Source: Vulcanimicrobiota bacterium
GTDB taxonomy: Bacteria; Vulcanimicrobiota; Vulcanimicrobiia; Vulcanimicrobiales; Vulcanimicrobiaceae
Length of the DNA: 36,426 nucleotides
Assembly (NCBI GenBank): GCA_027315245.1
Contig: DAHUYK010000040.1
Location: 1 to 36,426 of the forward strand
Reading direction: 5' to 3'
Position numbers and translations under genes: made by a program. Under the pieces are notes generated by a model, which saw nothing but the letters and a program-made list of their open reading frames with translations, searched no databases and was not told the DNA's origin. Below, one piece after another: positions 27,750 to 36,426 of this stretch (its first letter is position 1; each line of letters opens with the position of its first letter).

Positions 27750-28752
27750 CACGACGGCCATGGGCGACGCAGCCGGCATGCAACTCGTCGAGTACCGCAA
27801 CGCCGCAACGCTCAAGCACCTGCCGACGCGCAACGGCTTCGGCGAAGGGCTCATCGAGGCCGGCGCGCTCGATGAGAACGTCGTCGGCATCTGCGCCGAT
27901 CTTTCGGAATCGACGCGCATGGAGGGCTTCAAGAAAGCGCATCCGCGGCAGTACTTCGAGATCGGTGTCTCCGAGCAGATGCTCGTCGCAATGGCCGGCG
28001 GCCTTGCCGCGTGCGGTAAGATTCCCTGGATCGCGTCGTACGCCATGTTCAATCCCGGCCGTTCGTGGGAGCAAGTGCGCACGATCATGGCGCTCAACGA
28101 GACGAACGTCAAGATCGCCGGCGCGCACGCCGGCGTCTCGGTCGGACCCGACGGAGCGACGCACCAAGCCATCGAAGACATCGCGATCATGCGCGTCATT
28201 CCGCACATGACCGTCGTCGTTCCGTGCGACGCGGTGCAGACGAAGAAGGCGACGCTCCTCCTTTCGCAGACCCGGGGGCCGGCGTACCTACGTTTTGCGC
28301 GCGAGAAGTCAGCGATCGTCACGACCGAGGCGACGCCCTTCGCGTTGGGAAAGGCGCAGGTGTTCCGTGACGGGAACGATGTCGCGATCGTCGCGTGCGG
28401 CATTCTCGTCTACAATGCGCTCGTCGCCGCCGACGAGCTCGAACGCGAGGACGGGATCGCGTGCCGTGTCGTCAACAACCACACCGTGAAACCGATGGAC
28501 GGCGACGCGATCGTGGACGCTGCGCGAGGCTGTGGCGCCATCGTCACCGTCGAGGAACATCAAGTTCACGGCGGCATGGGTTCCGCCGTCGCAGAGATCG
28601 TCGCGCGGCGCCATCCCGTTCCCATCGAGTTCGTCGGCGTGAACGACACCTTCGGACAATCAGGCGACCCGGCAGAGCTCATCGAGCACTACGGCATGGG
28701 CACGACAGCGATCAAAGATGCGGCGCGTCGCGCCCTCAGGCGAAAAACGTAG
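27742..28752 (+). CDS. Transketolase, C-terminal subunit
   Basis: TRNGFGEGLIEAG, YFEIGVSEQMLVAMAGGLAACGKIPWIASYAMF, GPDGATHQAIEDIAIMRVIP; 8-nt overlap with the N-terminal subunit. Confidence 0.92.
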   Translation: MPSTTAMGDAAGMQLVEYRNAATLKHLPTRNGFGEGLIEAGALDENVVGICADLSESTRMEGFKKAHPRQYFEIGVSEQMLVAMAGGLAACGKIPWIASYAMFNPGRSWEQVRTIMALNETNVKIAGAHAGVSVGPDGATHQAIEDIAIMRVIPHMTVVVPCDAVQTKKATLLLSQTRGPAYLRFAREKSAIVTTEATPFALGKAQVFRDGNDVAIVACGILVYNALVAADELEREDGIACRVVNNHTVKPMDGDAIVDAARGCGAIVTVEEHQVHGGMGSAVAEIVARRHPVPIEFVGVNDTFGQSGDPAELIEHYGMGTTAIKDAARRALRRKT

Positions 28753-28829
28753 CACCTGACTTCGCGCCAACCGAGCGGCGTACGTTGCCTAGCAGGGCCT
28801 CGCCCAAAGCCCGAACAAGCCTTCCCTCC

Positions 28830-30107
28830 ATGACGACGTCAATCGACCGGTCGGCGCTTCAGGCGCCTCAAAACGTATGGGATATGGCGCAGCAGCAGCT
28901 CGATGAGGTCGCGCACCTCATCGGGCTCACCGAGGGAATCCATCTCTTTCTTCGGCAGCCTAAACGCGTGCTCGAAGTCTCCGTACCGGTGCACATGGAC
29001 GACGGACGGGTGCGCGTCTTCACGGGATATCGCGTGCAGCACAATATGGCGCGCGGGCCCGCGAAGGGCGGAATACGCTTCCATCCGGACGTGACGCTGG
29101 ATGAAGTGAAGGCGCTCGCGATGTGGATGACGTGGAAATGCGCGCTCGTGAACATTCCGTTCGGTGGCGCAAAGGGCGGCGTCATCTGCGACCCCAAGGC
29201 GATGTCGATGCACGAGCTCGAACATCTCACTCGCCGCTTCACGACCGAGATCTCGATCGTCATCGGGCCCGAGAAAGATATCCCCGCGCCGGACGTCTAC
29301 ACGACACCGCAGATCATGGCGTGGATCATGGACACGTACTCGATGCAGAAGGGCTACTCCATCCCCGGCGTCGTCACCGGAAAGCCGATCGCCATCGGCG
29401 GATCACTCGGGCGCGACAAAGCTACCGCGCGCGGTTGCCTGTACGTCGTCGATGAAGCCATGAAGATGCTCTCGCTCGACGCGACCGGAGCGCGCGTCGC
29501 AATTCAAGGCTTCGGCAACGCGGGCATGCACGCGGCGACGCTCATGGCGCAGGCCGGCTACCGCATCGTGGCTGCCTCCGATTCGCGCGGCGGCGTCGCG
29601 AACGCCAGCGGTCTCGACGTGCGCGGACTCGTCGCACACAAGACGGAGACCGGATCCGTCGTCGGGTTCGGCGGCGGAGAAGCAATCTCGAACAAGGACG
29701 TGCTCGAGTGCGACTGCGACGTGCTCGTGCCGGCAGCTCTCGAGAAGGTGATCACCGCTCAGAACGCGCCGAACATCAAAGCGAAGATCGTCGCTGAGGC
29801 GGCGAACGGGCCCACGCTTCCGGAGGCCGATGCAATCCTGCACGAGCGCGGCGTTATGGTGCTGCCCGACATCCTCGCGAACGCCGGCGGCGTGACCGTC
29901 TCGTACTTCGAGTGGGTGCAAGACCTGCAGGAGAACTTCTGGGAAGAAGACGAGATCAACGAGCGCCTCAAACAAAAGATGACACGCGCCTTCCGTGAAA
30001 CGCACGAACAGGCGAAGCGCCACGACGTCAACATGCGCACCGGCGCGTACGCCGTTGCGGTGGAACGCGTTGCCGAGGCGACCCGCCTTCGTGGCCTCTA
30101 TCCGTAG
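28830..30107 (+). CDS. gdhA: Glu/Leu/Phe/Val dehydrogenase (glutamate dehydrogenase)
   Basis: VFTGYRVQHNMARGPAKGGIRFHPDVTLDEVKALAMWMTWKCALVNIPFGGAKGGV; Rossmann GFGNAGMHAA; ATG at 28830, shorter than the ORF track. Confidence 0.94.
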   Translation: MTTSIDRSALQAPQNVWDMAQQQLDEVAHLIGLTEGIHLFLRQPKRVLEVSVPVHMDDGRVRVFTGYRVQHNMARGPAKGGIRFHPDVTLDEVKALAMWMTWKCALVNIPFGGAKGGVICDPKAMSMHELEHLTRRFTTEISIVIGPEKDIPAPDVYTTPQIMAWIMDTYSMQKGYSIPGVVTGKPIAIGGSLGRDKATARGCLYVVDEAMKMLSLDATGARVAIQGFGNAGMHAATLMAQAGYRIVAASDSRGGVANASGLDVRGLVAHKTETGSVVGFGGGEAISNKDVLECDCDVLVPAALEKVITAQNAPNIKAKIVAEAANGPTLPEADAILHERGVMVLPDILANAGGVTVSYFEWVQDLQENFWEEDEINERLKQKMTRAFRETHEQAKRHDVNMRTGAYAVAVERVAEATRLRGLYP

Positions 30108-30130
30108 GCCTCGCGCCTACACTTGAGACA
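30104..30130. repeat. Possible degenerate REP-like repeat, copy C, GTAGGC-CTCGC-GCCTAC hairpin spanning the convergent stop codons
   Basis: GTAGGCCTCGCGCCTACACTTGAGACA resembles GTAGGCG…CGCGCCTACGCTCGGGATGACA of copy A. Confidence 0.4.
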
Positions 30131-30686
30131 GCCGTAGCGGACGCGCCGGAACGCCGCCTACGAACGCGTAGGGCTGCACATCGTCGACCACGACGGCGCC
30201 GGCTGCGATGACTGCATGGTCTCCGACGTGTACGCCCGGGACGATAATCGCTCCGGAGTAGACGAGCACGTCGTCGCCGATGATGACCGGCGCAACGTCG
30301 ACGATGAGGGGTCTGGGGTCGCCCGCTTGAATCGGCCTGCCTTGTTGCGACGTGACGTGTACTCGTGCGCCAAGGTGGACGTTGTTCCCAATCGTGATGC
30401 CGCCTCCACCCCAAAGCACGCAATACGGGCCGATCTCGACGTCGTCCCCAAGCCGGATGAAGCCGCGTGCGCCGTTGAGCGTTCCGCAGCTCAGGTAGGC
30501 ACGGTGATCGATGAACACGTTTTGACCTGCAGCGATTCGCTCGGCGCCGCGCAGCCGGACACCACCGCCGAAAAGGACGTGCGGTAAGGCAGCGCGCTGC
30601 TGCTCGTCGGCAATCGCCAGCTTGGCGGCGCAGCGCACGGCCTTGAATAAAATGCGTAGCCGTGAAACGACCGACCGCTCCATCAC
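30117..30686 (-). CDS. Hexapeptide-repeat (LbH) acyltransferase
   Basis: [85 protein letters not shown]. Confidence 0.88.
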   Translation of the reverse strand: MMERSVVSRLRILFKAVRCAAKLAIADEQQRAALPHVLFGGGVRLRGAERIAAGQNVFIDHRAYLSCGTLNGARGFIRLGDDVEIGPYCVLWGGGGITIGNNVHLGARVHVTSQQGRPIQAGDPRPLIVDVAPVIIGDDVLVYSGAIIVPGVHVGDHAVIAAGAVVVDDVQPYAFVGGVPARPLRLSQV

Positions 30687-30805
30687 ACAAGCATTCCCAC
30701 GCTACGGCATTCCGCTTTAGGACTTGCTTCCCAAGCGGCGTTGAGCATTTGCCCCGACTGTGGTTCCCGGGGTGCATCTTCGCCGCAGTATAGCCGACGG
30801 GTACG

Positions 30806-32734
30806 ATGAACGCGGTTATGCGAGAGTCATCCCACGGTACGCAGCGTAGCAACCGTGGCATCAGGACGGAACTGCGGTTCGGCCTGCTCGCCGCGGATCT
30901 CGTGCTCTTCGCTGCGGCCGTCGCACTGGCGCCGGTCGTAGCCGACATTCACAGCGCGGATGCGTTGCAGCTGGGCATTCTCGCAGCGATCTTCTTCGTC
31001 TGCGGGGCGTACATCCAGTTCCGCTTCGAAAGTGCGCGCACATTCGACTTCCACGACGTCCTGCGCTTGCTGCTCGGTGCTTTCGCGGGCATGCTGCTTG
31101 CCTATCTCTTCATCTGGCTCGTCCCCAGCCCGCTTTCCCATGCATCCGGGCGCCTCGTTGCCGTCGCCGCGATGATCGGCTTCGTGCTGCGCATGTTCGT
31201 GCGCATCGCTCTCGTGCTGCTTCGAACGTGGATCATGACGCGGCGGCCCAACGCCCAGCGTGTCGTCGTCGTCGGCGTCGGCATTCACGCATCGTCGCTC
31301 ATCCGCGCAATCACCGAAGACCGCGAACTTCCTATGCGGGTTCTGGGCTGCATCGACGACGGCGTTGCGGTGAAGCGCGTGGACGGCGTTCCGATCCTTG
31401 GGCGCATCGACGACCTGCCTCAGCTCATCGATCGCTTGAAGATCGACTGCGCGATCGTCGCCGTTCCCGCGGCTTCGCTGCAACTCATCAATCGCGTCAA
31501 GGAGCGGTGCACCATCGGACGCGACCCTGCAGTCGCGCCCAAGGTAAAGGTGCTCCCCGACGCTGCTGAGTTGCTCAACGAACGCGTCACCGTGTCGCGT
31601 ATCCGAGACATCCGACTCGAAGACGTGCTCGACCGCGAGCCGGTCGTCATCGATACGGCGCGTCTGCGGCCGCACATCGAGAACCAGGTCGTTCTCGTAA
31701 CCGGCGCGGGCGGCTCTATCGGCGGCGAGCTCTGCCGGCAGATCGTGAACTTCGAACCGAAGCTGCTCCTGCTCGTCGGACACGGCGAAAATAGTCTCTT
31801 CGGCATCCAGCAAGAGCTGCGCACGACGTACGGCTTCACGCGGACGAAACTTCTCCTTGCCGACGTCGGCGATGCGCCGGCGATTCGTCACATCTTCTCA
31901 CGCTTCTACCCCCGGCTCGTGTTCCACGCGGCGGCGCACAAGCACGTGCCGATCGTCGAGGAGAACATCTGCGAGGCGGTGCGCAACAATATCTTGGGCA
32001 CGCGCACCGTCGCGCTCGCCGCATCGGCCCACGGCGCCGCAAAGTTCGTGTTGCTCTCGAGCGATAAGGCCGTGAAGCCGACGAGCGTCATGGGCCTCAC
32101 GAAGCGGATGGCCGAACTGCTCTGCCAATCGTTCGCCGGCGGGAGCAGCACCGAGTTCGTCACCGTGCGCTTCGGTAACGTGCTCGGGAGCCGCGGCAGC
32201 GTCGTTCCCACGTTCAAGCAACAAGTGGCGAACGGCGGACCCGTGACGATCACGCACCGCGACATGAAGCGCTACTTCATGACGATTCCCGAGGCGGTCG
32301 CGCTCGTGCTCCAGGCGATGTCGATCGGACGCGACGGCGAGGTCTTCGTGCTCGACATGGGCACCCCAATTCGTATCCTCGATCTGGCCGAGAATATCAT
32401 ACGCCTCTGCGGTCTGCAGCCGTACGAGGACATCGACATCGTCGAAACCGCAATGCGTCCCGGCGAGAAGTTGTTCGAAGAAATTCTCACGAACTCCGAA
32501 GACTTCACGCGCACGAGCCATCACCGGCTCTTCATCGCAAAGCAGGACCGCCTCGACTACGCCGATCTCGGCGACGGCATCGCGCGTCTGCAGTACGCCG
32601 TTCGCGCCTCCGACTGGCGCACCGCACTCGCCGTGATGCAGCGCTTCGTCCCGGACTATACACCGGATGCGCACCTGCGCCCCGCGAGCACGAACGGCCA
32701 CACCGACTCGCCCTTCATCACCGCCTCCGCATAA
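30806..32734 (+). CDS. Polysaccharide biosynthesis nucleoside-diphosphate sugar dehydratase/epimerase (CapD/WbpM-like)
   Basis: N-terminal transmembrane helices; VLVTGAGGSIGGELCRQI; HAAAHKHVPIVE; SSDKAVKPTSVMGLTKRMAEL; VTVRFGNVLGSRGSVVPTF. Confidence 0.93.
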   Translation: MNAVMRESSHGTQRSNRGIRTELRFGLLAADLVLFAAAVALAPVVADIHSADALQLGILAAIFFVCGAYIQFRFESARTFDFHDVLRLLLGAFAGMLLAYLFIWLVPSPLSHASGRLVAVAAMIGFVLRMFVRIALVLLRTWIMTRRPNAQRVVVVGVGIHASSLIRAITEDRELPMRVLGCIDDGVAVKRVDGVPILGRIDDLPQLIDRLKIDCAIVAVPAASLQLINRVKERCTIGRDPAVAPKVKVLPDAAELLNERVTVSRIRDIRLEDVLDREPVVIDTARLRPHIENQVVLVTGAGGSIGGELCRQIVNFEPKLLLLVGHGENSLFGIQQELRTTYGFTRTKLLLADVGDAPAIRHIFSRFYPRLVFHAAAHKHVPIVEENICEAVRNNILGTRTVALAASAHGAAKFVLLSSDKAVKPTSVMGLTKRMAELLCQSFAGGSSTEFVTVRFGNVLGSRGSVVPTFKQQVANGGPVTITHRDMKRYFMTIPEAVALVLQAMSIGRDGEVFVLDMGTPIRILDLAENIIRLCGLQPYEDIDIVETAMRPGEKLFEEILTNSEDFTRTSHHRLFIAKQDRLDYADLGDGIARLQYAVRASDWRTALAVMQRFVPDYTPDAHLRPASTNGHTDSPFITASA

Positions 32735-32744
32735 GGACACTGCA

Positions 32745-34088
32745 GTGCAACTGCTCGAAGCGCCGTCGACTCCGAACTCTTTGGAGTCGCTCAAAGCGAA
32801 GATTCTCGACCGCACCGCACGCGTCGGCGTCGTCGGCATTGGTTACGTCGGCTTGCCGCTCGCCGTCGAGAAGGCGAAAGTCGGATTCACCGTAATGGGG
32901 TACGACCGTAACCCGATCCGAGTCGACCAAGTGCGCGCGGGCCTCAACTACATCCGCGACGTACAGGATCGTGAACTCGCAGAGATGGTCGATCTCGGGC
33001 GTCTCAATGCGACGACAGACTTCGCCGAGATCGCTGGCACCGACGTCATCGTCATCTGCGTGCCGACGCCGCTGACGCCGAATCTGGACCCCGATATCTC
33101 GTACATTCGAGCCGTCGGTGAACTCATTGCGCAGCACGTGCGACCCGGCCAGCTCGTCTGCCTCGAGAGCACGACCTATCCCGGAACGACCGAAGAAGTG
33201 CTCCTGCCCCTTCTGCAGCGCTCCGGTTTGCGGGTCGGCGAAGACGTCTTCCTCTGCTTTTCGCCGGAGCGCGTCGATCCCGGGAACGCCCGCTATACGA
33301 CGAAGAACACGAACAAGGTGGTCGGCGGCGTGACCGCCGCGTGCCTCGATGCGGGCGGTTGCTTTTACGAGCAGACGATCGCCGACGTGCTGCGCGTGTC
33401 GTCGCCTCGGGTCGCCGAGATGACGAAGGTCTTCGAGAACACGTTTCGTGCGGTGAACATCGCGCTCGTCAACGAGATGACGATGCTCTGCAACCGGCTA
33501 GGCATCAGCATGTGGGAAGTGGTCGACGCCGCTGCAACCAAGCCGTTCGGCATCATGCGGTTCGATCCGGGGCCGGGCGTCGGCGGACACTGCATTCCGC
33601 TCGATCCTTTTTACTTGGCATGGAAGGCACGTGAGTACGACTTCGCCGTGCGTTTCATCGAGCTGGCAGGCGAGATCAACATCGGCATGCCGTCGTACGT
33701 TTGCGATAAGATACGGCACGCCCTCAACGACCGCCGCAAAACCGTGAGGGACGCAGCAATCTTGATCCTTGGAGTTGCTTACAAGCGCGACATCGACGAC
33801 TGCAGGGAGTCACCGGCATTGAAAATCATCGACGTGCTCGCTCGTGATGGAGCGAACATCGAATACCACGATCCCCACGTGCCGAGCCTCACCGACCACC
33901 ACGGGAGATCGTGGCACTCAGTCCCTCTCTCGCAAGAGACCATCGAGTCGAGTGACTGCGTCGTCATCGTGACCGACCATACGAACGTCGACTACGAACG
34001 CCTGACGAAGCACGCAAAGCTCATCGTCGACACGCGCAATGCGACGCGCGCTACGCGCAACGGTGCGAAGAACGTCGTGCTCCTGTGA
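32745..34088 (+). CDS. wbpA-like: Nucleotide sugar dehydrogenase (UDP-GlcNAc 6-dehydrogenase, WbpA-like)
   Basis: VGVVGIGYVGLPLAVEKAKVGFTVMGYD, VCLESTTYPGTTEE, FSPERVDPGN, GPGVGGHCIPLDPFYL; GTG start at 32745. Confidence 0.92.
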   Translation: MQLLEAPSTPNSLESLKAKILDRTARVGVVGIGYVGLPLAVEKAKVGFTVMGYDRNPIRVDQVRAGLNYIRDVQDRELAEMVDLGRLNATTDFAEIAGTDVIVICVPTPLTPNLDPDISYIRAVGELIAQHVRPGQLVCLESTTYPGTTEEVLLPLLQRSGLRVGEDVFLCFSPERVDPGNARYTTKNTNKVVGGVTAACLDAGGCFYEQTIADVLRVSSPRVAEMTKVFENTFRAVNIALVNEMTMLCNRLGISMWEVVDAAATKPFGIMRFDPGPGVGGHCIPLDPFYLAWKAREYDFAVRFIELAGEINIGMPSYVCDKIRHALNDRRKTVRDAAILILGVAYKRDIDDCRESPALKIIDVLARDGANIEYHDPHVPSLTDHHGRSWHSVPLSQETIESSDCVVIVTDHTNVDYERLTKHAKLIVDTRNATRATRNGAKNVVLL

Positions 34089-35071
34089 GCACGGCAGTCC
34101 GCCTGGGGGTCCTGGGTGCCGGGCCGTGGGGCCGCAACATCGTGCGCACCGCGCGAGAACTCGGGGTGCTCGCTGCGGTCTGTGATGCCGACATCGTCTC
34201 ACTCGATGCGGCGCGCGAGATCGGCGGCCCGGCTTCGTACTACACGGAGTACCGGCGCATGTTCACCGAAGCCCACCTCGAAGCGGTAGTGATAGCAGCG
34301 CCGGCCGCGCTTCATGCCGATCTGACGATTGAAGCGATCGATGCTGGCCTCGCCGTGCTCGTCGAAAAGCCGTTTGCGACGAGCCTTCGCAGCGCCGAGC
34401 GCATGGTAGAGCGTGCGCAGGCGCGCGGGCGGCTGCTCGCCGCAGGGCATCTGCTGCTCTACGACGGTGCGGTGAACGCGATGCTCGAGACCGTAGCACG
34501 CGGCGGCATCGGCACGCTGCGTCACGTTCGGACGCGCCGTTTGGGGTGGGGACGGCTACGCGCGCATGAGGACGTGTGGTGGAGCTTCGCCCCGCACGAC
34601 GTCTCGGTTGTGCTCGAACTCATGGGAGATGAGCCGCTGGAAGCGATGATCGCAAAGAGCGCGTTCGTTCGGCCGCACATTGCCGATGTGACGTACGCTG
34701 ATTTCCGCTTCACGCTGGGGCGCACGGCGCACGTGGAGGTATCGTGGATCGATCCGCAGCGCGCGGCTCAGATCGACGTCTTCGGATCGGAAGGCGCGCT
34801 GTCGCTCATCGATGAGCGTAACGGCTCTCGTTCGCTGCACTTCTGGCCTTGCGGCGATCGCCTGAACGCGAGCGGCGAACCGGAGCTCTGGCGCGCCGAG
34901 CCACGTATGCTCGCATTCGATGAAACGCCGCCGCTCAGCGCCGAGATTGCAGCCTTCTGCGCGGCCCTGCGCGACGGAACGCTTCCGCCGTCGCATGCAG
35001 GCGAAGCGCTCGCCGTCGTACGCGCACTCGAAATGGCACAGCGGGCCGAGCGCGAGCAGGTGACCCGATGA
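34085..35071 (+). CDS. Gfo/Idh/MocA family oxidoreductase (WbpB-like)
   Basis: [68 protein letters not shown] overlap. Confidence 0.9.
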   Translation: MSTAVRLGVLGAGPWGRNIVRTARELGVLAAVCDADIVSLDAAREIGGPASYYTEYRRMFTEAHLEAVVIAAPAALHADLTIEAIDAGLAVLVEKPFATSLRSAERMVERAQARGRLLAAGHLLLYDGAVNAMLETVARGGIGTLRHVRTRRLGWGRLRAHEDVWWSFAPHDVSVVLELMGDEPLEAMIAKSAFVRPHIADVTYADFRFTLGRTAHVEVSWIDPQRAAQIDVFGSEGALSLIDERNGSRSLHFWPCGDRLNASGEPELWRAEPRMLAFDETPPLSAEIAAFCAALRDGTLPPSHAGEALAVVRALEMAQRAEREQVTR

Positions 35072-35655
35072 TCGTGGCGGCGTCCTACTTCGTGCACGAG
35101 TCTTCGTACGTCGACGATCCGGCCGATATCGGAGAAGGCACGAAGATCTGGCACTTCTCGCACGTCATGCACGGCAGCAGCATCGGTAAAAACTGCACGA
35201 TCGGCCAAAACGTACTCGTCGGCCCGAACGTGCGCATCGGAAACAACGTGAAGATCCAGAACAACGTTTCGATCTACGAGGGCGTCGAGCTAGAGGACGA
35301 GGTCTTCTGCGGGCCCTCGATGGTCTTTACGAACGTGACGCGTCCGCGAAGCGGCACGCCGCGCAACACGCCGGCGGATTTCGCACGCACGCTCGTCCGC
35401 CGCGGCGCCACTATCGGAGCGAACGCGACGATCGTCTGCGGCACGACCGTCGGCGCCTACGGTTTCGTCGGAGCCGGGTCGGTCGTCACGAAGAACGTCC
35501 CGGATTTCGCGGTCGTGTACGGTAATCCGGCAAGGACTCACGGCTACGCATGCATCTGCGGCCTGGCCTTGCACTGGGCCGGCGCTCTTGCACATTGCCT
35601 GGACTGCGGACGTGCGTACGCGCGCGAGAACGATCATGTGCGGGAGATGCCATGA
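35068..35655 (+). CDS. WbpD/WlbB-like UDP-amino-sugar N-acetyltransferase with C-terminal Cys motif
   Basis: LbH repeats [74 protein letters not shown]; tail CICGLALHW…CLDCGRAY. Confidence 0.92.
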   Translation: MIVAASYFVHESSYVDDPADIGEGTKIWHFSHVMHGSSIGKNCTIGQNVLVGPNVRIGNNVKIQNNVSIYEGVELEDEVFCGPSMVFTNVTRPRSGTPRNTPADFARTLVRRGATIGANATIVCGTTVGAYGFVGAGSVVTKNVPDFAVVYGNPARTHGYACICGLALHWAGALAHCLDCGRAYARENDHVREMP

Positions 35656-36426
35656 TCCCGCTGCTCGACCTCAAACGGCAGTATGCCTCGATGAAAGACG
35701 ACATCGACCGCGCCGTTCTCGGCGTGCTCGACAGCGGCACCTTCATCGACGGCCCGAATGTCAAGGCATTCGAGGAAGAACTGGCGCGCTACACCGGCTC
35801 GACCTATGCCGTCGGGCTCAACTCGGGCACCGACGCGCTCCATCTTGCACTTCGCGCCCTCGACGTCGGACCGGGCGACGAAGTCGTCACGACGCCTTTT
35901 ACCTTCATCGCGACAACGGAAGCCATTACGATGTGCGGAGCGACGCCTGTCTTCGCCGACATCGATCCACGGACGCTGAACGTGGACCCGCAGGCAGTCG
36001 CCGCCGCAATAACGCCGCGGACGCGAGCGATCATCCCCGTGCACCTCTACGGCCTGCCGTGCGATATGGAACCGCTGCTCGCCCTTGTACGCAGACATAA
36101 CCTCGCCGTCGTAGAGGACTGCGCGCAGGCACTCGGCGCGATGGCTGCGAGTCGCCGCGCAGGGGCGGCAGGAACCATCGGCGCGCTCAGTTTCTTTCCT
36201 TCGAAGAACTTGGGTGCTTACGGCGACGCAGGAGCGATCATCACGGACGACGGCGATCTCGCGCGACGCGTCCGGCAGCTGCGTGCACACGGCGCGCGCG
36301 TGAAATACTATCACGAGGAAGCCGGCGTCAATAGCCGGCTCGACGAGATTCAGGCGGCAATTCTTCGCTGCAAGTTGCCCCGGCTCGAAGCATGGATTCT
36401 GGGTCGCCGGCGCGCTGCGAAAGCGT
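35652..36426 (+). CDS. DegT/DnrJ/EryC1/StrS aminotransferase (WbpE-like), truncated by window end
   Basis: [70 protein letters not shown]…PVHLYGLP…[11 protein letters not shown]…[18 protein letters not shown]; not in the ORF track because it runs off the edge. Confidence 0.93.
   Translation, partial: MIPLLDLKRQYASMKDDIDRAVLGVLDSGTFIDGPNVKAFEEELARYTGSTYAVGLNSGTDALHLALRALDVGPGDEVVTTPFTFIATTEAITMCGATPVFADIDPRTLNVDPQAVAAAITPRTRAIIPVHLYGLPCDMEPLLALVRRHNLAVVEDCAQALGAMAASRRAGAAGTIGALSFFPSKNLGAYGDAGAIITDDGDLARRVRQLRAHGARVKYYHEEAGVNSRLDEIQAAILRCKLPRLEAWILGRRRAAKA

Noticed and set aside
28395-28829. Upstream extension of the glutamate dehydrogenase ORF
   Set aside because: Shifted-frame reading of the transketolase C-subunit; true Met at 28830
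1-36426. CRISPR arrays, transposases, integrases, tRNA or rRNA genes
   Set aside because: No regularly spaced direct repeats, no recognisable recombinase or transposase ORF, and no convincing tRNA or rRNA signature was found by eye; a tRNAscan/Rfam run would be needed to be certain

Overview
High-GC bacterial chromosomal window, about 36.4 kb and densely coding. Codon usage, a Gram-negative-type envelope and the gene content suggest an uncultured, environmental lineage; taxonomy cannot be fixed from the sequence alone. I recognise 33 likely genes, plus one possible truncated ORF at the left edge. Main blocks: (1) WYL regulator, a secreted protein, ClpC, a small exported protein, a DUF59 Fe-S assembly protein and an outer-membrane beta-barrel. 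(2) A propionyl/methylmalonyl-CoA cluster: carboxyltransferase, DsrE-like lipoprotein, FabI, a 63-aa ORF resembling an acyl-CoA carboxylase epsilon subunit, biotin carboxylase/BCCP, methylmalonyl-CoA mutase catalytic subunit and epimerase. (3) A fatty-acid desaturase. (4) A minus-strand run from a TonB-dependent receptor through a MalK-type ATPase, NagZ, a beta-lactamase-fold serine hydrolase, AnmK and MurQ to an exported DUF4127 protein. This looks like a peptidoglycan (MurNAc) salvage operon, and five successive junctions are 4-nt NTGA overlaps. (5) A divergent XRE regulator pair, an MFS transporter, MsrB, a split transketolase and glutamate dehydrogenase. (6) A surface-polysaccharide cluster: hexapeptide acyltransferase, CapD/WbpM-like, WbpA, WbpB, WbpD-like, and a WbpE-like gene truncated at the right edge. 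No tRNA, rRNA, CRISPR or transposase was seen. The most interesting signals are the DUF4127-containing salvage operon, the unlisted epsilon-like small subunit, and a REP-like repeat family with one copy inside a coding sequence. All calls come from reading the sequence; no database search was run.
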